Assembly (NCBI GenBank): GCA_963070105.1 | Contig: OY718808.1 | Coordinates: 5,371,738-5,435,737, forward strand | Reading direction: 5' to 3' | DNA from: Litomosoides sigmodontis | Lineage: Eukaryota; Nematoda; Chromadorea; Rhabditida; Onchocercidae | Length of the DNA stretch: 64,000 nucleotides | In this document: positions 26,801 through 38,396 of the stretch, in pieces | Position numbering within the stretch: the stretch's first letter is position 1 | Layout of the letters: each line of letters opens with the position of its first letter | Notes under the pieces: model-generated | Told to the model about the DNA's origin: nothing | Seen by the model: the letters and a program-made list of their open reading frames with translations, nothing else | Database searches by the model: none | Made by a program: the position numbers and the translations under genes

Positions 26801-29800
26801 TCATGCTATGTGAATAATGTCAGTATTCGCGTTCAGGTGTGCTTGAGGAAGCTATCAATCTTGTACTCTTAATTACCGAAAAGAACGAGAACTATTAACC
26901 TATTGATGATCATATCTGGAATTCGTTATCGGATTTTAAGTTGCAGATAGAATTTTGAACGGAAAGCATGGCTCATTATCGCTAACCGAATTGATGTATA
27001 GTACAACGTTAAGATTCATCAATGTATAATATTCCTGCCTTGTTGCTCAGTTCACTGCAGTAATGAAGTGCAGAAAATAGTGTTAAGCACTTTTTGCCGT
27101 GAAGGAATTCGTATCCTTCTTGAGCCTCCTGTGAAGAATAAGCTAAATTAATTGTAAGAATCTGTTTACTCATTATAGCAGTGCAACGACGAAAGTAATG
27201 TTGATAGTTGATAACGAACACTGCTTTATATAATTTGATCATTGCTTCTACATTTCTTAGTCCTGCATCTTTCCTTCGATATAAGTGTTGAAATTATATC
27301 TCACCATAAACTATTTACGCTGACTCCTAATTTTAGATTTTAGAAACTTCTGATTCTCAAGTCATGATTAAAATAGACCACCACTGCGTCATAATAGTAA
27401 TAATTTCCAACTTTGAATGAATAGTTTAATAATGTTTCGATGCTTTATAATGGAAACAGTTAATAGCGAATTACAATAACACATTGAAGACTTAAATTTA
27501 TATAAATGAACTCTCTAATGTATTCATGAGATTTACCTGATGGCCTCTAACGATAAGATCAACGTTCAGCTTTCCTTGAAATTCTTCTGTTGCTTGTTTC
27601 CCGAAAAGCTAAGCATTCTTCCATTTAATATTTTATAAGAAACAATTTTGTAATAATTATGATTTAATATCTCTCCTCAACGCTTCATTTGCTCTTATTA
27701 TTTTCTTATAAGTTTAGTTTGTAAAAATACTATGGCACCTGTAAGACACCTCGTGGGGTTTGAGTGTATTTCCCGGAAAGGTTACCAGGATCGGTCCATA
27801 TGAAATGAATCCAATATCGGTAACATCTGTTGGGCAAATTCGTTTGAATTGATTCCAGTTAAGAAGGTCCTCCGAAATTCCTCCATGTGCTACAAATATG
27901 TGTTTGCCAATCAGCGCTGCTAATGGCATTCAATTGAAGGCCTAAATTGTTCTGGATTCTTTTTTCCTTATACAGTATCTCCTTGAAGTGTTCGTAACAC
28001 TCAGCATAGCAAGTGTCGTTCTTCACATTCAATGGGTAGGTGATCTATAGACCTCCAAGATGGTGATCTGATTATAGAGCGAACATTTGAATGTATCTAA
28101 CTTAGTCACTAGATACTAGCTTGTCACGAAGAGTTTATCAGTTTATATGATAGACTCCGCAAATGCATATATTTTTTGATATACATTTTTTTGATATATA
28201 TATATATATCAAAAAAATAGCGAGAGAGAAATGATCATAAAAAATGTGTTTCTCTCCTCAGCTCACCACCTGGCAAGTTTACGCTGGAAAGAAGTAACGT
28301 CGAATTTAGTCTTTGTCAGCGCGTTTTGATAAAGATAGAACTACCAACATGCCTTGATCACTTCCAAGTGCTTCAGGTGGAGAAATGTAGAAGGACTGGA
28401 GTTATGAACATAGCTTGTGTTTTAAATAACCACTTTCATTTAACGAGACTGCATACATTCCTTCTTGCTGTATCTTTCACGATTTCACGCCATTTATGCT
28501 TCGCTGCATTTTACTTTTGTTTGACTTTGAAATTTGGCGCTTCAAATGAAGTAACTGATGATTTCTGTTGTATTTTTATACAATACTAGAAAAGTTAAAT
28601 GATATCAGTTTTCTTCAAATGCACTCCTAACTCCTGTTAATATATTTTGGAAGTTTTAAGTTTTTTTTTCAATCATCTTGACGACTCTCCCTTCTTTATC
28701 ATTTGAAATTTCGAATGAAAAGTGAAAAGGTGAAAATATTGCAGGGATCGGGTGAAGGATGCGATTGAGGAATTTAATTATTTTTCCCATTACGGAAAGC
28801 ATGGCTCATTATCGGGTACAGCATTTCAGGTGTTGCTGGCAGCTTTCAAAAAGGATAAGGAATTATTTCACAAAGGTTGCGGTTTTAATTCACACATTGT
28901 ATACATTTATGTGTCTAGTGCCACAGGGTTGTTGGAAATGTGTTTTAAGTGAGAATTTTCATACATAATTATGAATTTCGTTTAAGCAATAGAAATCATC
29001 AATGGAAGTATAGAAAGTCGTCTGCAACAGATTTGCATTTTGGGTTGTGTGTTTCTCACTGAAGGATTTCATATACAGTTTGTGGACTTCCTAAGGGTAT
29101 CTTATTCAAGTTTCATTCGAAATCTAGTCCAATTTGTCATCTTATTCATTTTTTATTTTGAAATGACCCTTATCGAAATGAAATGATTTTCCATTTACTC
29201 TTCAGAAACACAGTTATAGTATATCAACGGAAGACGTCGACTTCATATGTAGTTTGGCCCGCAAATGTAAACAGGTTGGTGAAGAATCTGTTATTCCTTG
29301 CTTTTTTTCTTTTCTAACAAATCCTCCTCATTTTTATTGCCTAGCACCACCCTAAGGTATTTATGAGCTAATTGTGTTTCAGTCTTCTGAAAGAGAAAAA
29401 TTACAGAAATGCCAAGTTGAACATTTGTTTTACGGCTTAATGTCAGCATGTTCGCTTTTCAGCCTGCTATTTTGGATTCGTTTGTGAGCGCTCACGAATT
29501 ATTCAAATTGACTGATAGGTCGAGAGCTCAAATATATGGAAGTCTAGTCGAAATTCATGGTACACTTCCTTTTCGTTTACTATAAAATTCTCTGCATCCA
29601 ATCCAATCAGAATCGTAATTCTGTGGTTTTTCAGGGAAAGCCAACAACTTGACGGGGTTGCTGAAAGTGTGGGAACAGGTAGTAGCAGAGAAGAACTTGA
29701 ATAACTTCCGAATTGTGATCCTGAAACTTGGCCACTTCTATAGATGTAATAATTTCGCAATTCCCACTGATATGCAGTATTACCTGAGGCAGTATAGAGA

Positions 29801-29804
29801 GTAG
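17814..29804 (+). CDS. Large mitochondrial PPR-type RNA-binding protein, LRPPRC-like
   Basis: The product should bind and stabilise mitochondrial mRNAs (family knowledge). Exon 1 (17814-17848) joins exon 2 (17976) to give an arginine-rich N-terminus, MFVAARARAATSLCRKRITG, typical of a matrix-targeting presequence. More than twenty phase-consistent exons follow, encoding repeated helical pairs such as QTYGQLSRIYARKSDLKGIV and LARKGNLDAVVKL, with the spacing of PPR motifs. About 1,010 codons precede 24683 and roughly 300 follow, near the length of animal LRPPRC. The end is TDMQYYLRQYRE and a stop at 29802-29804. Two joins are unresolved: 24683 to about 25705 (a read-through stop lies at 24717) and 28875 to 29463. 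The gene could therefore be two adjacent genes. The intron 26304-28744 is exceptionally long and hosts an opposite-strand phosphatase fragment. The C. elegans LRPPRC homologue is thought to be mma-1; the symbol is withheld because only overall architecture supports it. Confidence 0.75.
26959..26981 (+). repeat. 23-bp intronic copy of the downstream PPR-gene exon
   Basis: These 23 bases are identical to 28792-28814, inside the exon that ends this same intron. A ttgcag lies 12 bp upstream of this copy and another ttgcag forms the acceptor of the real exon. The copy looks like a decayed, internally deleted duplicate of that exon; its reading frame soon meets a stop. Confidence 0.8.
27009..27929 (-). 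pseudogene. PP1-like serine/threonine phosphatase remnant nested in the PPR-gene intron
   Basis: Three minus-strand exons join in phase: 27929-27750 (60 codons), 27608-27537 (24 codons, ending GHQ) and 27128-27009 (39 codons and stop). They match the C-terminal half of PP1-type phosphatases in order: MPLAALIGKHIFVAHGG (the metal-binding His of CHGG is kept), PTDVTDIG, LIVRGHQ (second metal-binding His kept), EGYEFL, TLFSALHYCSE and a final YIDES. Upstream, at about 27930-28050, weak similarity continues in a shifted frame (a YPLN block, then YAECYEHFKEIL). There a TGA replaces the cysteine of the usual FNCMP, and the RGNHE motif is absent. GDIHG and GDYVDRG were not found. A catalytically dead remnant or pseudogene is most likely. 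The intact splice sites leave open a short expressed protein starting at 27929. Confidence 0.75.
28186..28217. repeat. Perfect 32-bp T7-(AT)-A7 palindrome
   Basis: Seven T, an 18-bp self-complementary gat..atc core and seven A form a perfect inverted repeat inside the long PPR-gene intron. It could extrude a cruciform or be the residue of a small inverted-repeat element; simple AT slippage is also possible. Confidence 0.8.
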
Positions 29805-31065
29805 TCAGTTAATAAAGCTAGCAGTTGCAAATTACTTTTACAATCAGTGGAGCAACCCTGAACACACCTGAATAACAAAAGCCGCCTGTATAGGTATGGC
29901 TGACGTCAAGCTGAATGCAGCCTACTGGGAGCAGACAAACACCGTACTCCCATCATGGAGGAGACGGAATGAATGGATGAGATCTGCACGTACACCATCC
30001 TCTCACCCCTCCCACGCCATCCCTACAGCCTCAGTACCCTTCGCTGCTGTCAGTTCATTCCCACCCTTCTTCAGTCGTCTATCCTCACGGAGAAGTGTTG
30101 TACCATATCTCAAATGTCTCTTGCCCTCTTCGTGTAATCCATGAATTTCTCCATCTACGTTCACAGCACATTGGCAATATGCGTGAACGGTGTAGTGTGG
30201 TGTGACTCGCGCAGCGTGCGTTAGTTCATTCCTGCCGATGCCGTATGCTAGATTAGCACGTGTTAACAAGTAGTCTGCGCTGCGTGTGTCAGATTTTTGA
30301 AATTTGCGGTCAGTTTCATTTTACTTTTATTACACTTATTGCAAGCATTAGTATCGCGACCATTGTTAACAATTAGAGCTCTAAGATAAGTGCGCAATAA
30401 CGTAAAGTGGAACCAAATAGAAAGCTGGAAATCGCCGACAATTCGAAATATAACGTTACTGGAATGGGTGCTAGAAGTATGATGGCAAACTGTGTAAGTC
30501 AAAACTTGTGTCATTTTCTTGTTTTCTCATATAAAAATATTGAAAATGAAGTTGAATATTGAAGTATATTGAGAAAATTATTGAAAGTGGGAACTAACCT
30601 GCCTTTCCTGCAAACGTGGGAACTAAACGCAATCATTTTATCGCTTGAATTTTACGAGATGAATAATGCGGAACTACTGTTTTACTTGAATTTCACCAAA
30701 TCTAAGTTGGAATAAGCTATTTCTCTAAGCTCATGTATAGAGACAGTCAGACTCCCAATCCACACTAATGCTGACGGCATCAGCATTGCACTGAATTCAG
30801 CTCTGTCCATTTCAGTTTTCGGTTTACACATAATGCTGCTTTCAGACTTTAGCAGAAGTCATCCTTAGTGCATATTAAAAAAAAAGAGCAATTAATATGA
30901 ATTTTTGTTTGTTACAAAGTTGATGAACTTGAAGGACGGAAGTGGCAGCTTCTGATACTCTTGATGTTTCTCCTCTTAGGTTCATTCTTGGGGTATGTCG
31001 CCCTGCAATAGACGAAACATACGTCGAGTCTGAATTAGAATTCAGATTAGTTCGAAAATTTAATC
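29805..31065. other. Intergenic region with a locally GC-rich segment
   Basis: From about 29890 to 30290 base composition is clearly richer in G and C than the surroundings. Both strands are open there (about 80 codons each) without recognisable protein similarity or splice structure. The rest is AT-rich. An acceptor-like tcctcttag at about 30971-30979 precedes prom-1 by about 90 bp and may be its trans-splice site. Confidence 0.5.
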
Positions 31066-33822
31066 ATGATCTTGAAGAGCAATGAATTGCCGGATAACGA
31101 ATTAAAAGAAGGAGCTAAGTTTTCATCCGATATTTGTATTGGATTGCGCATATCTATACCTGATAGAATATTCCAGTTAATGTTCAGTTATCTTTCAGGT
31201 AATTTTTTGTTTCTCTGAATAACTATACACATTTTTGTATCCTAATGCACTTTCGTACCCACGCAGCAAGTCTTCCGCATGCCGTACTTTTAGTCTGGAT
31301 GAAGGTTGTAATGAAACTTGCCTAGCGTTCAAATAAAAAGTATCATTGTATTTGAAATTTTAGTGGATGAACTAAATAGCGTCAGTCTCACATGTCACGC
31401 TCTTCATAATGCAGTTTGCAAGTATGTCGCAATTGATGCGCCAAAAAGATTTACACAGGAAGTAACGGAAAATGAAAGCATGTTGGGCAAGGCCCGAAGC
31501 AACAGTCATGCTTGGGGTGTTTCTTTAATTCGTTGTAAAGTAAGCTAACAGGTGATAAAAAAGAAACCTATTTTTTAAATTGTAAACTACAGTACGCCTG
31601 TTTGACTTTATCTTCGAAGAAGCCATATGATAAATTTAAATAATATTTTAACCGTCTAGCTTTGATACCACACATTGTATTAGTTGAAACGCTCTTTCAT
31701 AGCTGTATTTTCTGCATCTTTTCGGTTTTGAAAGGACTTCTTTCTTTTTCAAACTTCCTTGCTAATATCGATATTTCGAAAATCTGTTCCCAGAATATCG
31801 ATTCCCATTTTATAATAATTCTTTGTTTTTATCATTTAGTCCTTTTCCATGAAATTAAGTGCTAATTATTAGTACACATACCTAGTCAGATGAACTTCAG
31901 AAAGAACCTCTGAGTTTTAGGGGCCTTGTTGAAGATGTGTACAATTTTTTGGCCTGCGCGACGAAGAAGAACGTTTATGAGTCACTTTTATTTGAAGGTC
32001 TGCTGCTGCTCTTTCCAAGTACCTAACTATTTCTTTTGAATGTTAAGAATTTTAACTTAATTGGGTTGAAGTTACTGCGCAGTGTTTTTTATTTTCAGAA
32101 TAAATCAGTTTACGACTATGCAGTATGGGGGCAATGCTTTTTGGGAGTAAGAATTTTATATTCCTATAATATATAATGGCTGAACAGTTTTTATGTTTTT
32201 AAGGCGACTTTTTATAAATTTTGATGGTTTTTTCATTTCGCTTCCACTTACAGTTCTGTTCGAATTGGAGTCATAAGGCTTGTAGCGATTTTTTGAACTC
32301 CGTTATACGTTTTACTGATTCAGCGCGAATGCTTAGTGCTGTGATATCCAGCAAAGTTGGCAAAAACCATCAACTTGAAATGGAAGTAAATTATGCTTCT
32401 ATTCTTTTTAACTTTTATTCTTTCTTGCTGACAGCTGTAGTTTTATTCACTCCAAATAACTGAACATTTTCAAATCTACATAAATTTTTTTATAACTCTT
32501 ACACAATGCTAGTTTATTTTTATCGCGACAATGTATACGAAATATTTCGAGGTACGACGACGCTTTCATGGTTTCTTCATTGATCAGTTTGCAAGGTCAG
32601 AATCAGAACAGGGATTTTGGCTTTCCGCACTTCTGCGCACTCAAAAAAGTATTGCAGAACAGGGGCGATTGTTCTTGCTCCTATTTGGTCCTGTAAAATA
32701 TGTTCACGGTGAAGGTTTGTCATAGACTAAATTCAAATTAGTTCATCGAATCGTAAAGAGTAAAAAATAATTAGCGTTGAAGCGAGGCAAGAAGAGAAGC
32801 CTTTTCATTGCTCCATGAACTATTGGGTTAAGAATTTTCACAACAATACTGGACGTCATTTTGCTGTGATGGTGAAGTTGTAGAATTAAACTTTGGATTT
32901 AATCGAATCGAGCTCTGTCGTACTCAAAACTTGATTCTAATTAAAACTGATTTTATTCGTTTTAAAGGCAGCACATTAGAATATAAAAAATTCATTCAGA
33001 GCAAATTGATTGGTGTTTAATGTCGGAGGAAATTTTTACCAAAAGTCGATGTGTCCAAATTTTGAAACCACTGTCATCAAATCTTTATTGCCTTTTGAAA
33101 ACAGCAATGCTGAAATCGAAGTTTTCCTGGAGCAATTCTGAAGTTTTTATGCTAATGGAAGAAATAATAAGTACGTACCAATATATGGATTTTCTAGACT
33201 GTCGTTTTAAATAATTTAGGTAAAGAATTTTTAAGAATTCAAAAGTGAGTTATGTCCAAACAATAATTTTGTTTTAATTTGCTACCAATATTCTTCCAGA
33301 TGTACCTCAAGTCTGGCTTCTCCAAAATTTCGCAAGCTTCCTCCTGCTACAACCGAAATTAATTCAGATTGCCCTACATTATAGAATATGTTATGGGCAA
33401 TGCAAAGAAGCTGCCCATGTATTTCATGCCATGAAAATGGTACAAACTTTAAATCTCTCACTGGAGAATGATCAGAATTGTGATCGAATTACTCTAGCAT
33501 TTTTTCTCTTTTATCGAGCCGTCAAATATCTTAGTATTATCAAGTTGCTGTTGTGTGTATTTGGAAACGAAAGATCTTCAAAGTTATTCTCATTCATCAC
33601 GAACAAAAGTGTTAAATTCAAGAAAAACTTCAGGTGTATTATCGATGGGGATATGGGATTGTGGAATGTTTGTTGGCACCTTTGCTAGAAACATTCCAAT
33701 CGTTAAGTTTTCCGCTACGTCGACAATTCCTTGCTGAAATAATTTTGACGCAATCACAATTACTGGATGGATATCTTCAACGCCTTCCATGTTACTGTTT
33801 CGTAATTTCTTTTGCTCTCTGA
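31066..33822 (+). CDS. prom-1: F-box protein of the FBXO47 / PROM-1 family
   Basis: In C. elegans PROM-1 promotes meiotic entry and homologue pairing, presumably as the substrate adaptor of an SCF ubiquitin ligase (family knowledge). Nine exons were joined: 31066-31198, 31364-31539, 31901-31997, 32109-32146, 32254-32385, 32552-32708, 33000-33170, 33300-33556 and 33634-33822. They total 1,350 nt, or 449 residues, close to the roughly 450 of vertebrate FBXO47. The F-box lies at about residues 31-75 (PDRIFQLMFSYLS then VDELNSVSLTCHAL across intron 1). Family-specific blocks follow: KVGKNHQLEM, GFWLSALLRTQKS with QGRLFLLLFGPVKY, and VPQVWLLQNFASFLLL. The donor of exon 8 is the least certain; an alternative GT lies about 36 bp earlier in the same phase. 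No frameshift is needed anywhere. Confidence 0.88.
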
Positions 33823-36685
33823 AGTGCCAACTGATAATTTAGTTTTTAATATGTTTTCACCTTCATGAATTTTTGAGTGTTGTAGGAGCTAGTCTAAATT
33901 ACTAAGTATAAATGAATCGTAATATGTTACTGTGTTACATTGTTCTTGTTGGACATTTATTAATTATCTTAGTGTTTTTTTCATTTTTCAATTTATGAAA
34001 GCTTTAAATTTATAAAATTGTTTGTATTCAGTTAACCGTCTGCAGTTTCTTGATGAAGTGACGGCAAGCAGTGCTATTTTGCCTCTTCTATCGATGCTTG
34101 CCACGGATATTTAATTCAGCTCGATATTTTTATCCTGATTTGGCTTAGCTCTTCGAATAGCGAAGTTTGGTGAAATTAGCTGGTCCTCACCATTGCTAAA
34201 ATTGGTTCTATTCATTTATCTTTATTGTAACCATACATAATGTTCGAATATTATATTTTTTCCCAATTTTTGGAAATTTTTTAATTTTGTGCGCGTATAA
34301 AAGTTATCGTTTGCGTTCTCATTATCTTTTTGCAGCAATGGGACTTTGTTAAGTACCGTTTACTTCTTAATATCTGATTGTGTGACATTTGCTTGAAAAT
34401 TTCAATTATTTTTCCACCGGAAGAAATCGGGTTTAAAAAAAAGGCAGTCAGTAGCACCCTATTTTTTGCTTTAAAGTATAAAGTTCTTCAAATTATTATT
34501 ATTCTTGCAATTGATTTAAAGGACATATGCATAACATTTTCAAAACAAATACTGCTATAATTTGTACATTGTATATATAAATTACGCAGGATTTGACAAC
34601 AGAACAAAAATTAATCATGCAGTACTTGCGTGGATAACGCAAACCAAACAGTGGAAGAGTCTGAAAATTCTTTTTCTGATTTCAATAGATAGCGTTAGAT
34701 TTTAGTAAATGCCGACTAGATGTTTTTTAAAACAAAAGTAATAAAAGTACAATCAGCACAGGCCACTCACTGTTCGTAAGTTTAAAAGTAGAAGTATCAG
34801 TGTGAAATTAGGATTATTCACTGACATTTAATACACCGTGTTATTCATTAATCAAGGTTTAGGTTGATTATAGTTTTCTATGACAGAATAGATTTTCAAA
34901 CGATTTTTAGCCATTCCTTCAAAATCTAAAAAGGAACTCGTGTGAGTTTAGTATGTCTGTGAAAACATCGGCTTAAATGATGCTAGGACTAATTGCGACA
35001 CTTACTGGTTTCCAGCTAGACCAAAAGCAGGTAATAATTCTGTATCATTCTGTTAAGATCTTGAAAATCTGTTTGGGATAGCGCATCCCAACTGGAGAAA
35101 TAATACAGAGTTGCTTAACCAAGCGGTAGTTAGCCTTGCCGATGAGCTAAAAATAAATAAGCTTTTTAAATCGAAATCATTTCATGACTGATTTTTTTAT
35201 TTTCTCAATTAATGAGTACTAGTAATTGAGTCATGAGCATTTCAAGATGTTCCTCTCACAGAAACTTCGTAGGTCGGAGGAAGTGTTTTAAACAACGTTT
35301 TGCGGTAGAGTATTACTCGGTGTTGTTGGCGAAGTTTGTATCAGAAATATAATGCGGAAACATTTGTATCGTTTCATCAATTCAAAGCAATGTCTTGTGC
35401 AGAACAGCTCTTCATTATCCCGAAAAGCACATAAGCCAAAGTAACAGATTAGTTTTTAATAATAGTGAACTTATAAACTTGATGTTTGCATTCAAGACTC
35501 GAAGATGCAGGAGTGCAGCATCTCATTGCGAAATCGGTTTAATATTCCTAAATTGTGTTGACGGGGGATTTCATGCTTTCCACCCAATAAATAAGCGGTG
35601 TTCTAAAAGATTCAGGAAGTCACCCGATTCAGGTAATCACCTCTAATCAACCAAAGTGGACGGACAGCATGAATTATTGTCGTTCTTGTCTGCTTTTATT
35701 TCCTACAAAATACCCTGAATTATTAAAAAAAAAAAAAAAAACTGGTTGCTTAGTAAACATAAGTCCTTTTGTTGTTGAATTTCTGGTAGTGAAATAAACA
35801 TTTATTAAACTGAAGTAATTTTTACAAAAAGGTCAAAAAATATTTGAAAGCGAGACTGCAACTGGAAAATGTTTTTATTTTGTTTCAATCATTTCCGCCT
35901 ATTCTGTCGCACAACTTATTTAAGGCTTATCAAAATTTGCATATTTAAGTGCTAGAATGAAAATTGTTTTAATTTTGCAAATTTTCTAGATGCCGTCATT
36001 CGTAACATAAAAACCACTTTTGCCCTGTTCAATTAGTTTTTCCTTAACTGCAGCAGCTGGAAGTGTTGGCGTTACGTCAGCCGTAAGCTGTAGAATGTGA
36101 GCATACTGTGTTCGTTTACGGCTTCACGTTTACGTCTCAGGCTCCATGTTCCACGTTTACGGCTTTATTTATGTTTTCTAATGAAAAGCTTAGACTTTCT
36201 GAGTTCTCTTTTAAAGCAATTTCAGACAAAATAGAAATTTCAGAGTTGATACAAAGAAAACAGAGCATATATCAGGTTGAAATAATGACGTAAGTGATGT
36301 ACTTTTTTTTAATCAGAGATTAAAAAATTAAATTTGACAAACATACGAATTTTGAAATCAAGCAGTGAGAAATTGAAACTCTAGAGCCTTAGGTCATACT
36401 GTGCTGTATCTGATTTTCGGCTACTTTTTTATTCGATCTTTATAGGTTTCAAAAGAAAAATTTTTATATATTAGTTTCGACTATTAGAACAAAATACTGA
36501 AAAAAAGGAAAGCAACATTCTGTGTTCTTTCATTCATTAGGATAATCCCGTCCTCGCACTGATCAGCTAACAAATTCATTTGAAAAGAACATAAGAAAAA
36601 ACGACATACAGTGGTTGTAGGGTCGTTCATATGAAAAGAAAATAAATTTCAAGGATTTATTACTAATATTCTTTTCAGTTCCGTA
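33823..36685. other. Gene-poor intergenic region
   Basis: Nothing was found here that joins into a convincing gene. It contains a 17-nt poly-A run at 35725-35741 and, at about 36108-36165, several degenerate copies of a cgtttacggctt-like unit. The three short ORFs present lack splice context or family features. Confidence 0.5.
36671..36678 (+). promoter_or_regulatory. Probable spliced-leader trans-splice acceptor
   Basis: The acceptor cttttcag is followed after 7 nt by ATG at 36686, the usual distance for a spliced-leader addition site in nematodes. This is inference from consensus and spacing; an ordinary upstream cis exon cannot be excluded. Confidence 0.45.
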
Positions 36686-36984
36686 ATGGGCGAAACGGTA
36701 AGCAATAATTTTTGGTATTTCTTTTTCTTCAATGGACAGTAATTCTTTTTAGTATATCTATGCATGCATGTTCGAAGGGAAAATTTGAAAATGAAAGAAC
36801 CGTGGATGCTGTCTTTGCCAAGAATACTGCTAGTACAGGTTACTTGTAGACTATGGGAGATGTGGATGTTTCAATGTACGACATATCGATGTATGGTACG
36901 GATAAGAAGAACTTAACTAGAAAGGAACGAATGAAGCGACGTGCTAGGAAAATGATCAAGGCAGGCCTCAAAGAGGACGAGTAA
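36686..36984 (+). CDS. Small basic protein, 48 residues, unrecognised
   Basis: Exon 1 (36686-36697) encodes MGET and ends at a good donor (ACG followed by gtaagc). Exon 2 (36850-36984) starts after ttgtag in the same phase and encodes TMGDVDVSMYDISMYG, then a strongly basic segment (NLTRKERMKRRARKMIKAGL) and an acidic end (KEDE). The methionine at 36853 could instead be the start of a single-exon form. The basic helix followed by acidic residues resembles nucleolar or RNA-binding tails, but I recognise no family. A longer minus-strand ORF (36913-37233) overlaps the 3' end and is probably chance. No other coding exon was seen nearby, so this could also be the last exon of something longer. Confidence 0.5.
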
Positions 36985-38138
36985 ATATACTTTTTGTTCA
37001 TTCCAGTAAACAGCTTCTGGCAAAAGGACGGAGTCCTCAAAAAGGAAAGGAACTGTTTTCAGATGTTTTTGTTGTTCTTTGGAAGGTTCACCAACAACAG
37101 CTTGCATAATTATCGCCAGCGTAATTTTCCTCCTCGTTGTCTGTTTGATCATGTTTGCAATAATGAGTGCTGGCGTCGATTTTGAGGCAACGTTTACGGA
37201 ACCTGGCATGAAACTTTGAAGCGAATAACACATCTACAACGATTCAAATACACCCACAAAATGCGCTTGTATTTCACGATGCTCTAGGAAATGAAGCCTA
37301 AATATCATCAGTTATTCGAACTGGGACTACTGTATTTCCTAAATTCGTTTATTTTCTACGAGCAATCCTTCTTGATAACATCTGAAGATTTGAAATATGC
37401 AAAACCTTTTATCATTTCACATCTACATTCCAAGATATTTCAACTTTTGTTTATTCCCTATCCCACTGTGCTCCCGTAGTTAGAAAGTGTAACGCATCGA
37501 TCGGTATCAGGCGAGGGCCTTCAGCGAATAATTTCACGTTTCCTAAATATTTTTCTACATAATTCTCAGTCCCCGCCTTCAACGTTTTTAAATGATTCAA
37601 TTATAATCAGTCTTTCTCCAAAGATTTGCAAAGCAAGCAATGTTCTCCTTTCATATTTGTTTCATTTTCAAACAGCTTAACTCATTGAAACTTAATTCTC
37701 AATTCTTCTTACCGAACACAGTCAACCTGTCACTAAATCAGTGAAAGGATGTAATGTGCAACTCTCACATTTTTCTATCAAATCCCTTCATTGAATAATC
37801 AGGATTCGCCACACATTCACGTGGTCGATATTTCACAAGTTTCTTACTTCACAAGTTTAGTTTAGAAAAAATTCCCTATTTCAATAGGTTGTGTTGTGTG
37901 GATGTTATTTCATCAAAAAATCAAGTTTTAGGTTTCTTTTTTTCTTGACATATTTATACACAGTAGTTCTATAGTATTGCTGACGTTTTTCATCACTAAT
38001 ACACCACACTAAAAGATCTGCCGTTTACATGAACCAGTGTGCACCACTACCTTCAATTTCTTTCATGAATCTAAATCAGCACGTCAAGTAAGTAATTTAC
38101 CCCATTTAACCTTCAAAGACCTAACGCATCCAAAGCTT

Positions 38139-38396
38139 TTCTAAAGGATTTATCGTAAAAAAAGTGACCTGAAATACTGAACATCCTATTCAATATCAAC
38201 ACACGTGGTTCTGCTCATGCAAATTGCAATCGAACAGCAGATAATTGTTGCCCTGGAAACTTTTGCACCGCACTGAACGAGTAGGATAAGGTTGCTCGAT
38301 TTGCGTCACATCGAAATGCACTGCCAAAATGTAAATGTTTGTGGGAAGCAGTTCTTAACACACCAGTCGGTAATCAATCAATGGGCCAGAAATTCA
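38139..38396 (+). repeat. 258-bp dispersed repeat, copy A
   Basis: This segment matches the reverse complement of 45149-45406 over 258 bp with three mismatches counted by eye and no length difference. The copies lie about 6.75 kb apart in opposite orientation and bracket the aldehyde dehydrogenase gene. Both abrupt ends lack obvious terminal inverted repeats or target-site duplications. It may be a fragment of a mobile element or a recent inverted duplication. Confidence 0.93.

Noticed and set aside
29896..30269. Two overlapping ORFs of about 80 codons in the GC-rich patch
   Set aside because: Both strands are open because the patch is GC-rich; neither reading resembles a known protein or has splice partners.
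35725..35741. 17-nt poly-A run as evidence of a retroposed gene
   Set aside because: No coding or transposon-like sequence precedes it and no target-site duplication was seen.
36913..37233. 106-codon minus-strand ORF
   Set aside because: It overlaps the small plus-strand gene, and no acceptor, start context or family similarity was found.
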